DNA from: an uncultured Bacilli bacterium
GTDB taxonomy: Bacteria > Bacillota_I > Bacilli_A > RF39 > UBA660
Length of the DNA stretch: 64,000 bases
Direction of reading: 5' to 3'
Assembly (NCBI GenBank): GCA_934130105.1
Contig: CAKOXL010000003.1
Location: 1 to 64,000, forward strand
The first letter of the stretch is position 1; the number at the start of each line of letters is the position of its first letter. The notes below the pieces were generated by a model that had not been told where the DNA came from, did not search any database, and saw only the letters and a list, made by a program, of their open reading frames with translations. Positions 52,797 through 61,747 of the stretch are shown piece by piece. The position numbers and the translations under genes are program-made.

Positions 52797-55331
52797 TTAT
52801 TTATTTTCTAAGATTGCTAGTTTTTCTTTTTCTTCTAATAGTTTCTTTCTATCAGCTTCAACTATATTAGCTGGTGCTTTATTTACATAATTACTATTAG
52901 CAAGTAAGTTTTCACGTCTTTCAATAGAAGCTTTTAATTTATTAATTTCTTCTAATTTTTTAGATTCATCTTCCTTATTTCCTTGATAGTAGTAAGTAAT
53001 ATCAATATTTTTTGACTGATAATTACTACTTAACATATCAGTAATTTCACTATCTACTAAGTTTTCTTCTTTTATTTTAAGTTGTGAATAATAAATAGAT
53101 TTAAGTAATTGATCAACTGTTACTTTTACCTTAGCATCTTTAGTTATATTATTAGATTGTTTTAAGTTACGAATAGAAACAATATCTTCTAATACCTTAT
53201 CAATAGTTTCTAATTCACTTGTATAATTATAATCTTCCGCAACAGGATACTTAGAAATCATAATTGATTTTGCATCCTTTATTGGTAACATCTGATAAAT
53301 TTCTTCCGTTACATAAGGCATAAATGGATGAAGCATTTTAAGAATAGATGTTAATACCTTTAACAGTACACTCTTCGTTGTATCATTCATATTAGCTTTA
53401 GAAAGTTCAATATACCAGTCACAGAAATCTTCCCAAATAAAGCTATAAAGTTCATTTCCAACATTATGATATTCATATTTTTCCATGCTTTCTCTAACAC
53501 TTTTAATAAGTCTATTTAACTTTTCTAAAATCCATTTATCTGTTAATGATAAGCCTTCTAAAGTATAATTTTCTTCTTTAAAATCTTCCATATTCATTAA
53601 TACATAACGAGAAGCATTCCATAATTTATTAACAAAATTCCAAGTAGATTTTACTTTTTCCTCATCATATCTTAAATCCATACCAGGTGCACTATTTGTA
53701 GTTAAGAAAAATCTTAAGGAGTCTGCTCCATATTCTTCAATAACATCCATAGGGTCAACACCATTACCAAGTGATTTAGACATTTTTCTACCAATTTTAT
53801 CACGAATAAGGCCATGAATTAGGCAATCCTTAAATGGTCTAGAATTAGTAAAGTGAAGTCCTTGGAAAGTCATACGATTTACCCAGAATGGAATAATATC
53901 ATATCCTGTTACTAAACAGTTATTAGGATAATATCTTTCTAAATCTTCTGTCTTATCTGGCCAACCTAATGTTGAGAATGGCCATAAAGCACTACTAAAC
54001 CAAGTATCTAAAACATCACTATCTTGTACCCAACCATCTTCCTTAGGTGCTTCCATTCCTACATATACTTGATCACCCTTATACCAAGCAGGGATTCTAT
54101 GACCCCACCATAATTGACGAGAAATACACCAATCATAAGTAATTTCCATCCAGTGATTCATCGTTTTTTCATATCTTTCTGGCACAAAGTTTACTTTGGT
54201 ATCTTTATTTTTTTGATTTTCTAAAACTCTATCTGCTAAAGGTCTCATCTTTACAAACCATTGTTTAGATAAATATGGCTCAACTACTGCATCACTTCTC
54301 TCACTATGACCAACACTATGAGTCATTGGTTCAATAGAAATTAGTAAATCCTCTTTCTTTAAATCTTCTAATAATTTTTCTCTACATTCTTCTCTAGTTA
54401 AACCACAGTATTTTCCGGCATTTTCATTCATAGTAGCATCTGGATTCATGACCACAATTCTTTCTAAATTATGACGATTACCTACTTCAAAATCGTTAGG
54501 ATCATGGGCAGGCGTAATTTTAACTACACCAGTTCCAAATTCAGGATCAGCATGCATATCCACGACAATAGGAATTAATTTACCAACAATAGGTAAGATT
54601 ACCTTTTTACCAATTAAATCTTTATATCTAGTATCATCTGGATTAACAGCAACAGCAGTATCTCCAAATAATGTTTCAGGACGAGTTGTCGCAACATCTA
54701 GATACATACTCTTATCTTCTAAATAATATTTTAAATGATAGAAAGCTCCCTCATCATCTTTATAAATAACCTCTTCATTTGATAAAGCTGTCATCTGAAC
54801 AGGATCCCAGTTAATAATTCTTTCTCCCCTATAAATTAAACCTTGATTATATAAATCAACAAATACACGTCTTACTGCTTTTGATAATCCTTCATCTAAA
54901 GTAAATCTTTCTCTAGAATAATCTAATGATAACCCTAAAGTCTTCCACTGTCTATGAATATTTTCTGCATATTCCTTTTTCCAGTCCCAAGCAACTTTTA
55001 ACCACTCTTCTCTATCCATATCACGTGGTTTAATTCCTTGTTCCTTTAATTTTTTATCAACTTTAGCTTGGGTTGCGATACCAGCATGATCCATTCCAGG
55101 AAGCCACAAAGCATCATACCCGTCCATTCTTTTATAACGAACCATAATATCTTGTAGTGTTGTATCCCAAGCATGTCCCAAATGAAGTTTACCAGTTACA
55201 TTAGGTGGTGGTATTACGACACAAAAAGGCACCTTACTCTTATCTTTTCCTGCTTCAAAGAAACCATTATCTTTCCAAAAATCATACTTATTTTCTTCTA
55301 CTATTTTATGATCATATTTTTTATCTAACAT
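52797..55331 (-). CDS. valS: Valyl-tRNA synthetase
   Basis: Class I synthetase charging tRNA-Val. Signature PPPNVTGKLHLGHAW (HIGH-type) near residue 40, editing domain with TTRPETLFGDTAVAV, KMSKS in GRKMSKSLGNG near 517, anticodon-binding domain, and C-terminal tRNA-arm coiled coil (KLKASIERRENLLANSNYVNK). Start at the ATG of MLDKKYDHK with AGGTGA just upstream, overlapping the HD gene by 11 bases; a GTG three codons earlier is part of that site. 844 residues. Controlled by the upstream T-box with a GUA specifier. Confidence 0.97.
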   Translation of the reverse strand: MLDKKYDHKIVEENKYDFWKDNGFFEAGKDKSKVPFCVVIPPPNVTGKLHLGHAWDTTLQDIMVRYKRMDGYDALWLPGMDHAGIATQAKVDKKLKEQGIKPRDMDREEWLKVAWDWKKEYAENIHRQWKTLGLSLDYSRERFTLDEGLSKAVRRVFVDLYNQGLIYRGERIINWDPVQMTALSNEEVIYKDDEGAFYHLKYYLEDKSMYLDVATTRPETLFGDTAVAVNPDDTRYKDLIGKKVILPIVGKLIPIVVDMHADPEFGTGVVKITPAHDPNDFEVGNRHNLERIVVMNPDATMNENAGKYCGLTREECREKLLEDLKKEDLLISIEPMTHSVGHSERSDAVVEPYLSKQWFVKMRPLADRVLENQKNKDTKVNFVPERYEKTMNHWMEITYDWCISRQLWWGHRIPAWYKGDQVYVGMEAPKEDGWVQDSDVLDTWFSSALWPFSTLGWPDKTEDLERYYPNNCLVTGYDIIPFWVNRMTFQGLHFTNSRPFKDCLIHGLIRDKIGRKMSKSLGNGVDPMDVIEEYGADSLRFFLTTNSAPGMDLRYDEEKVKSTWNFVNKLWNASRYVLMNMEDFKEENYTLEGLSLTDKWILEKLNRLIKSVRESMEKYEYHNVGNELYSFIWEDFCDWYIELSKANMNDTTKSVLLKVLTSILKMLHPFMPYVTEEIYQMLPIKDAKSIMISKYPVAEDYNYTSELETIDKVLEDIVSIRNLKQSNNITKDAKVKVTVDQLLKSIYYSQLKIKEENLVDSEITDMLSSNYQSKNIDITYYYQGNKEDESKKLEEINKLKASIERRENLLANSNYVNKAPANIVEADRKKLLEEKEKLAILENK

Positions 55332-56079
55332 CTTCTTCACCTACTCCGCTATTAATCTTATCGAAACAAACCTCTCTTAATTTCTTCCATAATTTTTCAC
55401 TATCACTAGCTACATCAACCATTGATAAATAAAAATCAAAATTATCAGTTTGAACTAAAATATCAAAACTCTCATTAAAGTTAATATCAAACACAAATGC
55501 TAAACGAGAAACTGTTTTATCTGTTTCTGACTTTATCAAATGATTATTAATTTCATGATTTAAACTAAATTCCTTTAAAACTTCACTAGATACCTCATCA
55601 GCTTTAAAAACTTCATGGTTTTTTAGTGCAAGTACCCTAAATATATCAACCTTATCCATATCTCTAATCATTTTTGAAAATAATAATTCTTCATCATTCA
55701 TATCATCGTCGATCAAATATTTATTATGATTTTTAATAGCCTTTCTTATTATATTATCATACTTATCATCTACCACAAAATCCCTTATATGCCCCTCATC
55801 AAATAAGTAGTAACATGCTGCATCAGCATGATCCATATTAGTCTTTATATCAGAAAGATCATTAAATATCTTTATTTGTTCAAATCTACCTATATCATGT
55901 AAAAGTCCAATAACTTGAGCAAGTTCTAATTCCTGTTCATTAAGATTAAGCCTAAAAGCAAGTTCTGCCATTAAAGAAACGACCTTATAAGTGTGCTTGT
56001 ACTTAAAATTAATTAAATCACTAGTTAAATCATAGTTTTCCATATACCTTTCAAAGGCTAATTTTGCATATTCATACAT
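55321..56079 (-). CDS. HD-domain phosphohydrolase cotranscribed with valS
   Basis: About 252 residues from ATG of MYEYAKLAFERYM (AAGGAGG upstream, inside the T-box terminator). HD domain metal ligands: His in KHTYKVV, HD in GLLHDIGRFEQ, Asp in MDKVDIF. Members hydrolyse nucleotides or other phosphate esters. It sits between the valine T-box and valS and overlaps valS, so it is induced by lack of charged tRNA-Val. The link to valine metabolism or to alarmone turnover is open; RelA/SpoT-type synthetase motifs are absent. Confidence 0.88.
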   Translation of the reverse strand: MYEYAKLAFERYMENYDLTSDLINFKYKHTYKVVSLMAELAFRLNLNEQELELAQVIGLLHDIGRFEQIKIFNDLSDIKTNMDHADAACYYLFDEGHIRDFVVDDKYDNIIRKAIKNHNKYLIDDDMNDEELLFSKMIRDMDKVDIFRVLALKNHEVFKADEVSSEVLKEFSLNHEINNHLIKSETDKTVSRLAFVFDINFNESFDILVQTDNFDFYLSMVDVASDSEKLWKKLREVCFDKINSGVGEEDVR

Positions 56080-56308
56080 AAAAAAATTCCTCCTTATCAC
56101 AATAAGGACGAATTAAATCCGCGGTACCACCTTAATTTATTCTAAAAGAATACTCTTCATTTCTTATTAACGGTAAGACCGTAATTAGCTACTAAAATCA
56201 CTAATTCAACTCAATCGCTACAAATTTATAATCATTTATCTATTTTCACCAACCATAGACTCTCTACTAAACTAGTATAAATTCCTCGACTTCAAAGTAT
56301 TTAACTAG
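56080..56308 (-). promoter_or_regulatory. T-box riboswitch, valine (GUA specifier)
   Basis: Minus strand. T-box sequence GGTGGTACCGCGG ends near 56119 and is followed by a terminator CCTTAT / ATAAGG then T-run just before the HD gene. Stem I: base helix AGUCG / CGAUU, then an internal loop with AGG opposite UGUAG, upper helix AAUUUAUA / UAUAAAUU, and distal AGAGAG and GGUUGGUGAAA. The specifier triplet in the loop is GUA (56219-56221), a valine codon, matching valS downstream. Uncharged tRNA-Val should stabilise the antiterminator. The valine call depends on my hand-folded stem I. Confidence 0.9.
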
Positions 56309-56313
56309 TATTT

Positions 56314-56342
56314 ATTATATATTTTTTTCTAAAACTTGTAAA
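56314..56342 (-). promoter_or_regulatory. Promoter of the T-box operon
   Basis: TTTACA (56337-56342), 17-base spacer, TATAAT (56314-56319) on the minus strand, placing the start a few bases before stem I. Confidence 0.65.
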
Positions 56343-56503
56343 TAATTAATAAGTATTTTCTTATAAAGAAAAAAGCATAAACCATATAATATTATTATAA
56401 TCCATATTTTATAAGCGCTAATTATACTTTTTTTTACTTAATTATTTTTACACCAAAAATGTCAATATAATTACTTTAGCATATATTAAAGTGGGTGAAA
56501 ATT

Positions 56504-56722
56504 ATGTTTAAACAAAAAGGACATGGTTTTTTTTGCAGGTGTGAAGCATGTAAAGTAAAAAGAAGAAGCAGTCTATGGTACATGGGATGTTTATTTTCTC
56601 TACTAATTATTTTAATGTGGCAAGTACTATTTACAATTTTTATTACTACTAGACTAAATGCTTTTTTAATATTTTTACTAATGCTACTAGTTATTATTGG
56701 CTTTATTAGAATTATTTTTTAA
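56504..56722 (+). CDS. Small membrane protein with N-terminal CxC/CxxC cluster
   Basis: 72 residues from ATG of MFKQKGHGFFCRCEACKVKRR; a GTG three codons earlier is in the ribosome binding site GGGTGA. Three Cys in CRCEAC could hold zinc or form a metal site, followed by a basic patch and two membrane helices (about 25-46 and 50-70). The last 36 bases overlap the convergent CotS-like gene. No family recognised. Real-gene status rests on the ribosome binding site and the coherent composition. Confidence 0.6.
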   Translation: MFKQKGHGFFCRCEACKVKRRSSLWYMGCLFSLLIILMWQVLFTIFITTRLNAFLIFLLMLLVIIGFIRIIF

Positions 56723-57577
56723 ATAGGTTAAAACTTTATTCATATAAAAAATCAGATTACTAACTTGTTTGGTTTTAGCATATTCATTAGAACTTAGATC
56801 TATCTTATCAGGTATTAGAAGAATAGACATAAGTAAATAATATTCTTCTTTTTTTAATGGATATTTTGACTCATATATTTCTAAGATACTTTCCAAATTA
56901 ACATGAAAATAATTATTTCGATACAATGTTTCTAAATCATAAATAGGTAAATCAACTCTTGATTTATCCCAACTAATTAAATATAAATCATCACCCTCTA
57001 TTAAGTGATCATAATTCAAGTTACCATGAATATAAGCAAGTCTTATTTTTTTTACTTCTTTAATAACATCATACCATTTTTCAATATATTCTCTACTTTT
57101 ATTAATAGCTAAATAAAGTATTGATACATTTCTTACAAGCAAATAATTAGCAGGTGACATATATACTTCAAGTTCAATCATATTTTGTAGTTCATTATAG
57201 TAATTAATCATCTTTTCTTGTTTATTTATTATACTTTCATAAATGTTTTTTAAATAATCTTCATCAACATCCTTATAAAATGTAGTTTTAATATGAAGGA
57301 TGCTTGCTAGATACACTAAATCTTCTATCTTCTGCTCTAGTGGTGTATCCTTTTCTTCTATATAATCAGTTAATTCTATTTCATCATTCATACTAGAATA
57401 AACTTTAGGAAAGTTATTAAAATGTCTAGTTATTAAATAACTAAACGGATCAACTTTCCTATTTATTTTTTTTATAACATATTTTTTATCGCCAGCTGTA
57501 ATTATAGATGCTAAACCTTTTTTACTAATAGCATCAGGTTTAATACCATAGTAATCTAATACTTCTTTCTTATTCAT
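56687..57577 (-). CDS. CotS-like spore coat kinase-fold protein
   Basis: 296 residues with the aminoglycoside-phosphotransferase/CotS fold: N-lobe Lys in KKYVIKKI and a C-lobe LAYIHGNLNYDHLIEGDDLYLISWDKSRVDLP-type region split here as HGNLNYDHL and ISWDKS. In active kinases these read HGD and DFD; here Asp is replaced by Asn in HGN, so catalysis may be lost. Overlaps the SpoVID-like gene by 8 bases, so they are coupled. CotS-family proteins are spore-coat components, consistent with the neighbour. Confidence 0.78.
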   Translation of the reverse strand: MNKKEVLDYYGIKPDAISKKGLASIITAGDKKYVIKKINRKVDPFSYLITRHFNNFPKVYSSMNDEIELTDYIEEKDTPLEQKIEDLVYLASILHIKTTFYKDVDEDYLKNIYESIINKQEKMINYYNELQNMIELEVYMSPANYLLVRNVSILYLAINKSREYIEKWYDVIKEVKKIRLAYIHGNLNYDHLIEGDDLYLISWDKSRVDLPIYDLETLYRNNYFHVNLESILEIYESKYPLKKEEYYLLMSILLIPDKIDLSSNEYAKTKQVSNLIFYMNKVLTYLKNNSNKANNN

Positions 57578-58433
57578 TATTACAGCAAGGTATAATTAGT
57601 TTGCTTCCTGCTTTTACTTCATCTAAATTATTATAATTCTGTAATTCTTCACGTGTTGTTTTATATTTGTCTATAATTGATTCAATAGTATCCATATCTC
57701 TTACTATATAAACATAATAAGTTGAGAATGTTTCTTCACTTGATGAAAGTGATGAAAAAATAGAACCAACATTAGTTGACTGTTTAACATTATCTACTGC
57801 TAAATTATTATTGTTATTATTACCGTTATTGTTATTATCATTAACTTTAGAATTAATTGACTCAACAGCATCTGTTTTTATATCTTCTTCTATTTGTTTA
57901 TTCAATTTATCAAGTGGATCATCATTTGTCTTAATTTCAAGTTTTTCTTTTACCTCATCAACTTCAACCGGAATAGGAATAACATCATCATTATCATTTG
58001 CACGCACTAATTTACTATTATAAAGTTCTAATTCCTCTATATCATCATTTTTATCATCAACATTATCAAGTACTAACTTAGAAGGAGATTGTTGTACTAA
58101 TTCTTCTTTTTCTTCCAAACCATTAATATCTATTTCGACATTTATTTTTAAATCCTCTTCATTTATTATTTCGAAATAAAAGTCTCCAATAGCTATTTCC
58201 ATATTTTTAGTATCATAATTTGAACCAAGCTCAATCATAAAAGGTAATTTATAGTGAAACTCTTCCTCTATTTGGCTTGCATCAGTCATTTTATAAGTAC
58301 CATCTACTAAAATATCACCTTCTATTTCATCATCGTTTGTAAGTTTTAGTGAATGTTTTACTTCTATATCAGTAATTTCAGCAATCATAGTTCTAAAAGT
58401 AATCGTCTTTGTAAAAGGTATAGTCCTTTTCAT
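57570..58433 (-). CDS. SpoVID-like coat morphogenetic protein with C-terminal LysM
   Basis: 287 residues: an N-terminal beta domain of about 115 residues as in SpoVID (FTKTITFRTMIAEITDIEVK, GDILVDGTYKMTDASQIEEEF), an acidic Asn-rich middle with an N-run, and a C-terminal LysM (about 238-283: YVYIVRDMDTIESIIDKYKT ... AGSKLIIP). SpoVID drives coat encasement and its LysM binds spore peptidoglycan or lipid II. CATAGTATT at 58454-58462 (minus) resembles a sigma-E -10 and also precedes the GerS-like gene. Two Cys close the chain. RBS GAGGG. Confidence 0.8.
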   Translation of the reverse strand: MKRTIPFTKTITFRTMIAEITDIEVKHSLKLTNDDEIEGDILVDGTYKMTDASQIEEEFHYKLPFMIELGSNYDTKNMEIAIGDFYFEIINEEDLKINVEIDINGLEEKEELVQQSPSKLVLDNVDDKNDDIEELELYNSKLVRANDNDDVIPIPVEVDEVKEKLEIKTNDDPLDKLNKQIEEDIKTDAVESINSKVNDNNNNGNNNNNNLAVDNVKQSTNVGSIFSSLSSSEETFSTYYVYIVRDMDTIESIIDKYKTTREELQNYNNLDEVKAGSKLIIPCCNNE

Positions 58434-58549
58434 AATATCCCTCTTTTCTATTAAATACTATGCTATTAAAAAAACAAAAGAACAGAAATTAAAATTTTTA
58501 TTTAAGTAAATTGTTCTAGATATTTACGTCAAAATAAATAAAGCTGCAA

Positions 58550-58574
58550 TATAAAAAGTGTAAACTATTTACAC
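58550..58574 (-). terminator. Second terminator behind lon
   Basis: GTGTAAA / TTTACAC arms (58568-58574, 58558-58564) with loop TAG on the minus strand, then five T residues. Directly after the first lon terminator, forming a tandem pair. The inverted repeat could alternatively be an operator. Confidence 0.6.
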
Positions 58575-58576
58575 AT

Positions 58577-58607
58577 TAAAAAAGACTAAAAAATAGCCTT
58601 TTTAGTC
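58577..58607 (-). terminator. First terminator of lon, overlapping its stop
   Basis: GACTAAAAA / TTTTTAGTC arms (58599-58607, 58584-58592) on the minus strand, then six T residues. The first arm includes the lon stop codon TAA (58602-58604). Confidence 0.8.
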
Positions 58608-60959
58608 AACTAATAACCTAATATTTCTAGGATCCTTCTTGGTTCTTTTCTTTTTAAATAATTTTTGATATATATCTGTATAACGATCAACTAAAATAAA
58701 ATTAATTTCCTTTTTAATATCATTTGGAACTTCATCTAAATCTTTTTCATTACTACTTGGAATAAAAATAGTACGAATTCCATTACGATGTGCACCAATA
58801 ACCTTTTCCTTTAATCCACCAATAGCTAACACCTTTCCACGCAAAGTCATTTCACCAGTCATAGCAATATTAGTATGAATGCTAGTATTTGTAAGTAATG
58901 AAATAAGGGTAGTTGTTAAAGTAACACCTGCACTAGGACCATCTTTTGGAACAGCACCCTCAGGAACATGAATATGAATATCTCGATTTTCAAACAGTGA
59001 ATAATCAATATTAAACTTTTCATAATTAGCCTTAATATAATCAAGTGCCAAATTAGCTGATTCTCTCATGACATCACCTAAACTACCAGTCATAACAATA
59101 CCACCTTTTCCAGGAAACATGACTGCTTCAATAGGCAAAGTATCACCGCCATAAGGAGTATATGCAAGTCCATTAACTACACCTACATGTTCAATAATAT
59201 CAACATCAGTCCATAAATACTTTTTCTTACCGAGGTATTTTTCAATGTTATAATCAGTAATAAAATAAAAATTATTTTTACCATCTATTATTTTTTCTTT
59301 AACAATTTTTCTAAATACAGTAGCTAGATTTCTAGTTAATTCACGAACACCAGCTTCTTTTGTATAAGATCTTATCATTGTCAAAATAACTTCATCACTA
59401 AAATTTACTTCTTCTTTAGTTAAGCCATGTTCTTTAAGCTCTCTTGGAATTAAATAATTTCTTGCAATATCTAATTTTTCATACTCAGTATAAGAAGAAA
59501 GTTCAATAATTTCCAAACGGTCCCTAAGCTCATTAGGAATCTGATCATAATAATTAGCTGTCGTAATAAACATTACCTGGCTTAAGTCGAACTCTTCCTC
59601 AATATAGTGATCTGAAAAATTTTTATTTTGTTCAGGATCCAAAATTTCAAGCAAACTACTAGCTGGATCACCTTTGATATCCTTTGTCATTTTATCTATT
59701 TCATCTATAACAAATACTGGATTGGAGCTACCTGCTTTTTTCATACCTTGAATAATAAGTCCTGGAGCTGCACCAACATAAGTTCTTCTATGTCCAACTA
59801 TTTCAGCCTCATCATTTATACCACCAACAGAAATTTTTGTACATTTTCTATTTAAACTATCGGCAATACTTTTAGCTAATGTTGTTTTTCCTACACCCGG
59901 AGGTCCAACCAAACAAATAATTGGGCTCTTCAAACTATTAGTATTTTTCTTAACAGCAAGATATTCAACAATTCTCTCTTTAACCTGTTCAAGTCCAAAA
60001 TGTGAAGAATCTAGAACTTCTTTTACTTTTTTTAAATCGTTATTATCCTTTGTGTAAATATTCCACGGTAAATCAAGTAACCAATCAATATAATTTCTTA
60101 TCATTCCTATTTCTGGAGAATTTGGTGTCATTGCTTCGTATCTATTTAATTCAATTCTTAATCTATCTTTAATCTTATTATTACATTTAAGTTTTTCTAT
60201 TTTTTCTCTTATTTTACTAATTTCATCATCTTTATCGTTAATATCACCGAGTTCTTCTTTAATTATTCTAATTCGCTCTCTTAAAATATACTCTTTCTGA
60301 CTTTTTTCTATTTCAAATGATAACTTTTCATCTATTTCTTTTTCTATTTTAGCTATCTGCATATCATTATTAATATCAGAAATAAGCATTTCAGCTCTCT
60401 TAATAACAGAAGTTTCTTTGATATAATCTAATTTTCTAGATCCTGATAAAGGCATATTAATTACAACAAAATCTACCAAATTACTAAGATCATCTATTTT
60501 ATAAACCGCCTGAAAAAATTCTTCATTCATATTACTAACTTCTTGGTACTTTTCAACTACATCATATATACTTCTTAAGTAAGCTGAATGCTTATTGAAA
60601 TCAACTATATCATCTATTTCTTCTATATCAGCTTCAAGTACTTTATCATCATTTTTATATTTTAAAATATTTACTCTTCTATCTCCATAAACAACAAGCT
60701 TTGTTTTCCCATTAGGTAAATCAATGTGAAGTTTTATAATGCCAACTACTCCAACTTTTGCTAAATTATCATTTTCTAAATCACCACTGTTAGAGTTGCC
60801 ATGTCCTTGTACAATTAATAAATTACTATTATAATACCCCTCTGATAGTGAAAATAATTGTTTATCTATTACTGTATCAAAATTCATTCTTAGCTCACTA
60901 AATGGCAAAAGAATGGCATCATCTAAAATTAGGACAGGAAGACTATTTTGCACATTCAT
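58602..60959 (-). CDS. lon: ATP-dependent protease Lon
   Basis: LonA-type quality-control protease, 785 residues: N-terminal substrate-binding domain (LPVLILDDAILLPFSELRMN), coiled coil (about 190-250), AAA module with GPPGVGKTTLAKS near 356 and VFVIDEIDKM, and C-terminal Ser-Lys protease with catalytic Ser in PKDGPSAGVT near 678 and Lys in GLKEKVIGAH. Complete. RBS AAGGAGG is close to the ATG; a GTG two codons downstream is an alternative start. A TATAAT with a weak -35 lies upstream. No CIRCE or CtsR operator was seen. Tandem terminators follow. Confidence 0.96.
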   Translation of the reverse strand: MNVQNSLPVLILDDAILLPFSELRMNFDTVIDKQLFSLSEGYYNSNLLIVQGHGNSNSGDLENDNLAKVGVVGIIKLHIDLPNGKTKLVVYGDRRVNILKYKNDDKVLEADIEEIDDIVDFNKHSAYLRSIYDVVEKYQEVSNMNEEFFQAVYKIDDLSNLVDFVVINMPLSGSRKLDYIKETSVIKRAEMLISDINNDMQIAKIEKEIDEKLSFEIEKSQKEYILRERIRIIKEELGDINDKDDEISKIREKIEKLKCNNKIKDRLRIELNRYEAMTPNSPEIGMIRNYIDWLLDLPWNIYTKDNNDLKKVKEVLDSSHFGLEQVKERIVEYLAVKKNTNSLKSPIICLVGPPGVGKTTLAKSIADSLNRKCTKISVGGINDEAEIVGHRRTYVGAAPGLIIQGMKKAGSSNPVFVIDEIDKMTKDIKGDPASSLLEILDPEQNKNFSDHYIEEEFDLSQVMFITTANYYDQIPNELRDRLEIIELSSYTEYEKLDIARNYLIPRELKEHGLTKEEVNFSDEVILTMIRSYTKEAGVRELTRNLATVFRKIVKEKIIDGKNNFYFITDYNIEKYLGKKKYLWTDVDIIEHVGVVNGLAYTPYGGDTLPIEAVMFPGKGGIVMTGSLGDVMRESANLALDYIKANYEKFNIDYSLFENRDIHIHVPEGAVPKDGPSAGVTLTTTLISLLTNTSIHTNIAMTGEMTLRGKVLAIGGLKEKVIGAHRNGIRTIFIPSSNEKDLDEVPNDIKKEINFILVDRYTDIYQKLFKKKRTKKDPRNIRLLVD

Positions 60960-60998
60960 CCACCTCCTTAAACTTGATACTTATTATAACATCGACAC

Positions 60999-61046
60999 AA
61001 AAAAAAGCAACACAATTATACAACTTTTTACATTGGATAATGTTGC
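60999..61046 (-). terminator. Terminator upstream of lon
   Basis: GCAAC / GTTGC (61042-61046 with 61007-61011) plus inner ATTAT / ATAAT pairing on the minus strand, followed by eight T residues. It ends the gene at 61094-61684. Confidence 0.6.
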
Positions 61047-61093
61047 CATTTTTAATAGTTAACATTAATATAATTTACTTTCCAATTTTAGTA

Positions 61094-61684
61094 TTAATTA
61101 TTACCTACTTCGCTAACATACTCTTCACCAGTAATAATTAATTTACCATAAAAATACTTGTTCATAATTTCATTGCCAGCACTACTATCAATCCACAAAA
61201 TAATAGAAGATGTAACCGTATCTTTTGAATATATAACATCACTAGTAATAATATTATCACTACTAGCTAAATTAGCTGGATCAGTATAACTACCATCATT
61301 TTTCTTATAAACAAATTTTATATAGTCAGTTGATATGGATGAACAACTACTACCATCGCTTAATGTACAATCGTTTAATTTATCAGAATCAATCTCAATT
61401 TTCATAGTATACGATAAATTCTTACTAGAATTATTAGTCATATTAAATACAAATGGTGTAAGTTTAACACCTTCTTCATCGCTAATCGGATATGAATTTT
61501 CTAAATTTAAAGCATTATTATCGCTTAATATTTCTGTATCAATCCCACCTATTGAAATAATATTAACACTTTCACCTTTTTTTAAATACTGAAAAAAGCC
61601 AAAACTTTTACCAACTAAAAAAACTAAAACAACAGTTAAAAGTATAAAAGCTAATACTACTAACACTTTCTTACTCCTTGTCAT
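61094..61684 (-). CDS. Secreted or membrane-anchored beta-rich protein
   Basis: 196 residues: basic N-terminus and one hydrophobic segment (about 8-30, ending GFFQYLKKG), then a beta-rich domain with one close Cys pair (NDCTLSDGSSCSS). The region after the helix (GIDTEILSDNNALNLENSYPISDEEG, VFNMTNNSSKNLSYTMKIEID) resembles TasA/camelysin-like secreted proteins that describe strand-linked fibres, but this is weak. No protease motif. Alone between trigger factor and lon, with its own terminator. Function unknown. Confidence 0.68.
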   Translation of the reverse strand: MTRSKKVLVVLAFILLTVVLVFLVGKSFGFFQYLKKGESVNIISIGGIDTEILSDNNALNLENSYPISDEEGVKLTPFVFNMTNNSSKNLSYTMKIEIDSDKLNDCTLSDGSSCSSISTDYIKFVYKKNDGSYTDPANLASSDNIITSDVIYSKDTVTSSIILWIDSSAGNEIMNKYFYGKLIITGEEYVSEVGNN

Positions 61685-61719
61685 ATCACCAACTCCTATT
61701 TTGAGTATAACATCTATCC

Positions 61720-61747
61720 AAAAAAAAAGAAACTATTTATTAGCTTC
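61720..61747 (-). terminator. Terminator of tig, overlapping its stop
   Basis: GAAGCTA / TAGTTTC arms (61741-61747, 61729-61735; one G-T pair) with loop ATAAA, followed by nine T residues on the minus strand. The stop TAA lies within it. Confidence 0.8.
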
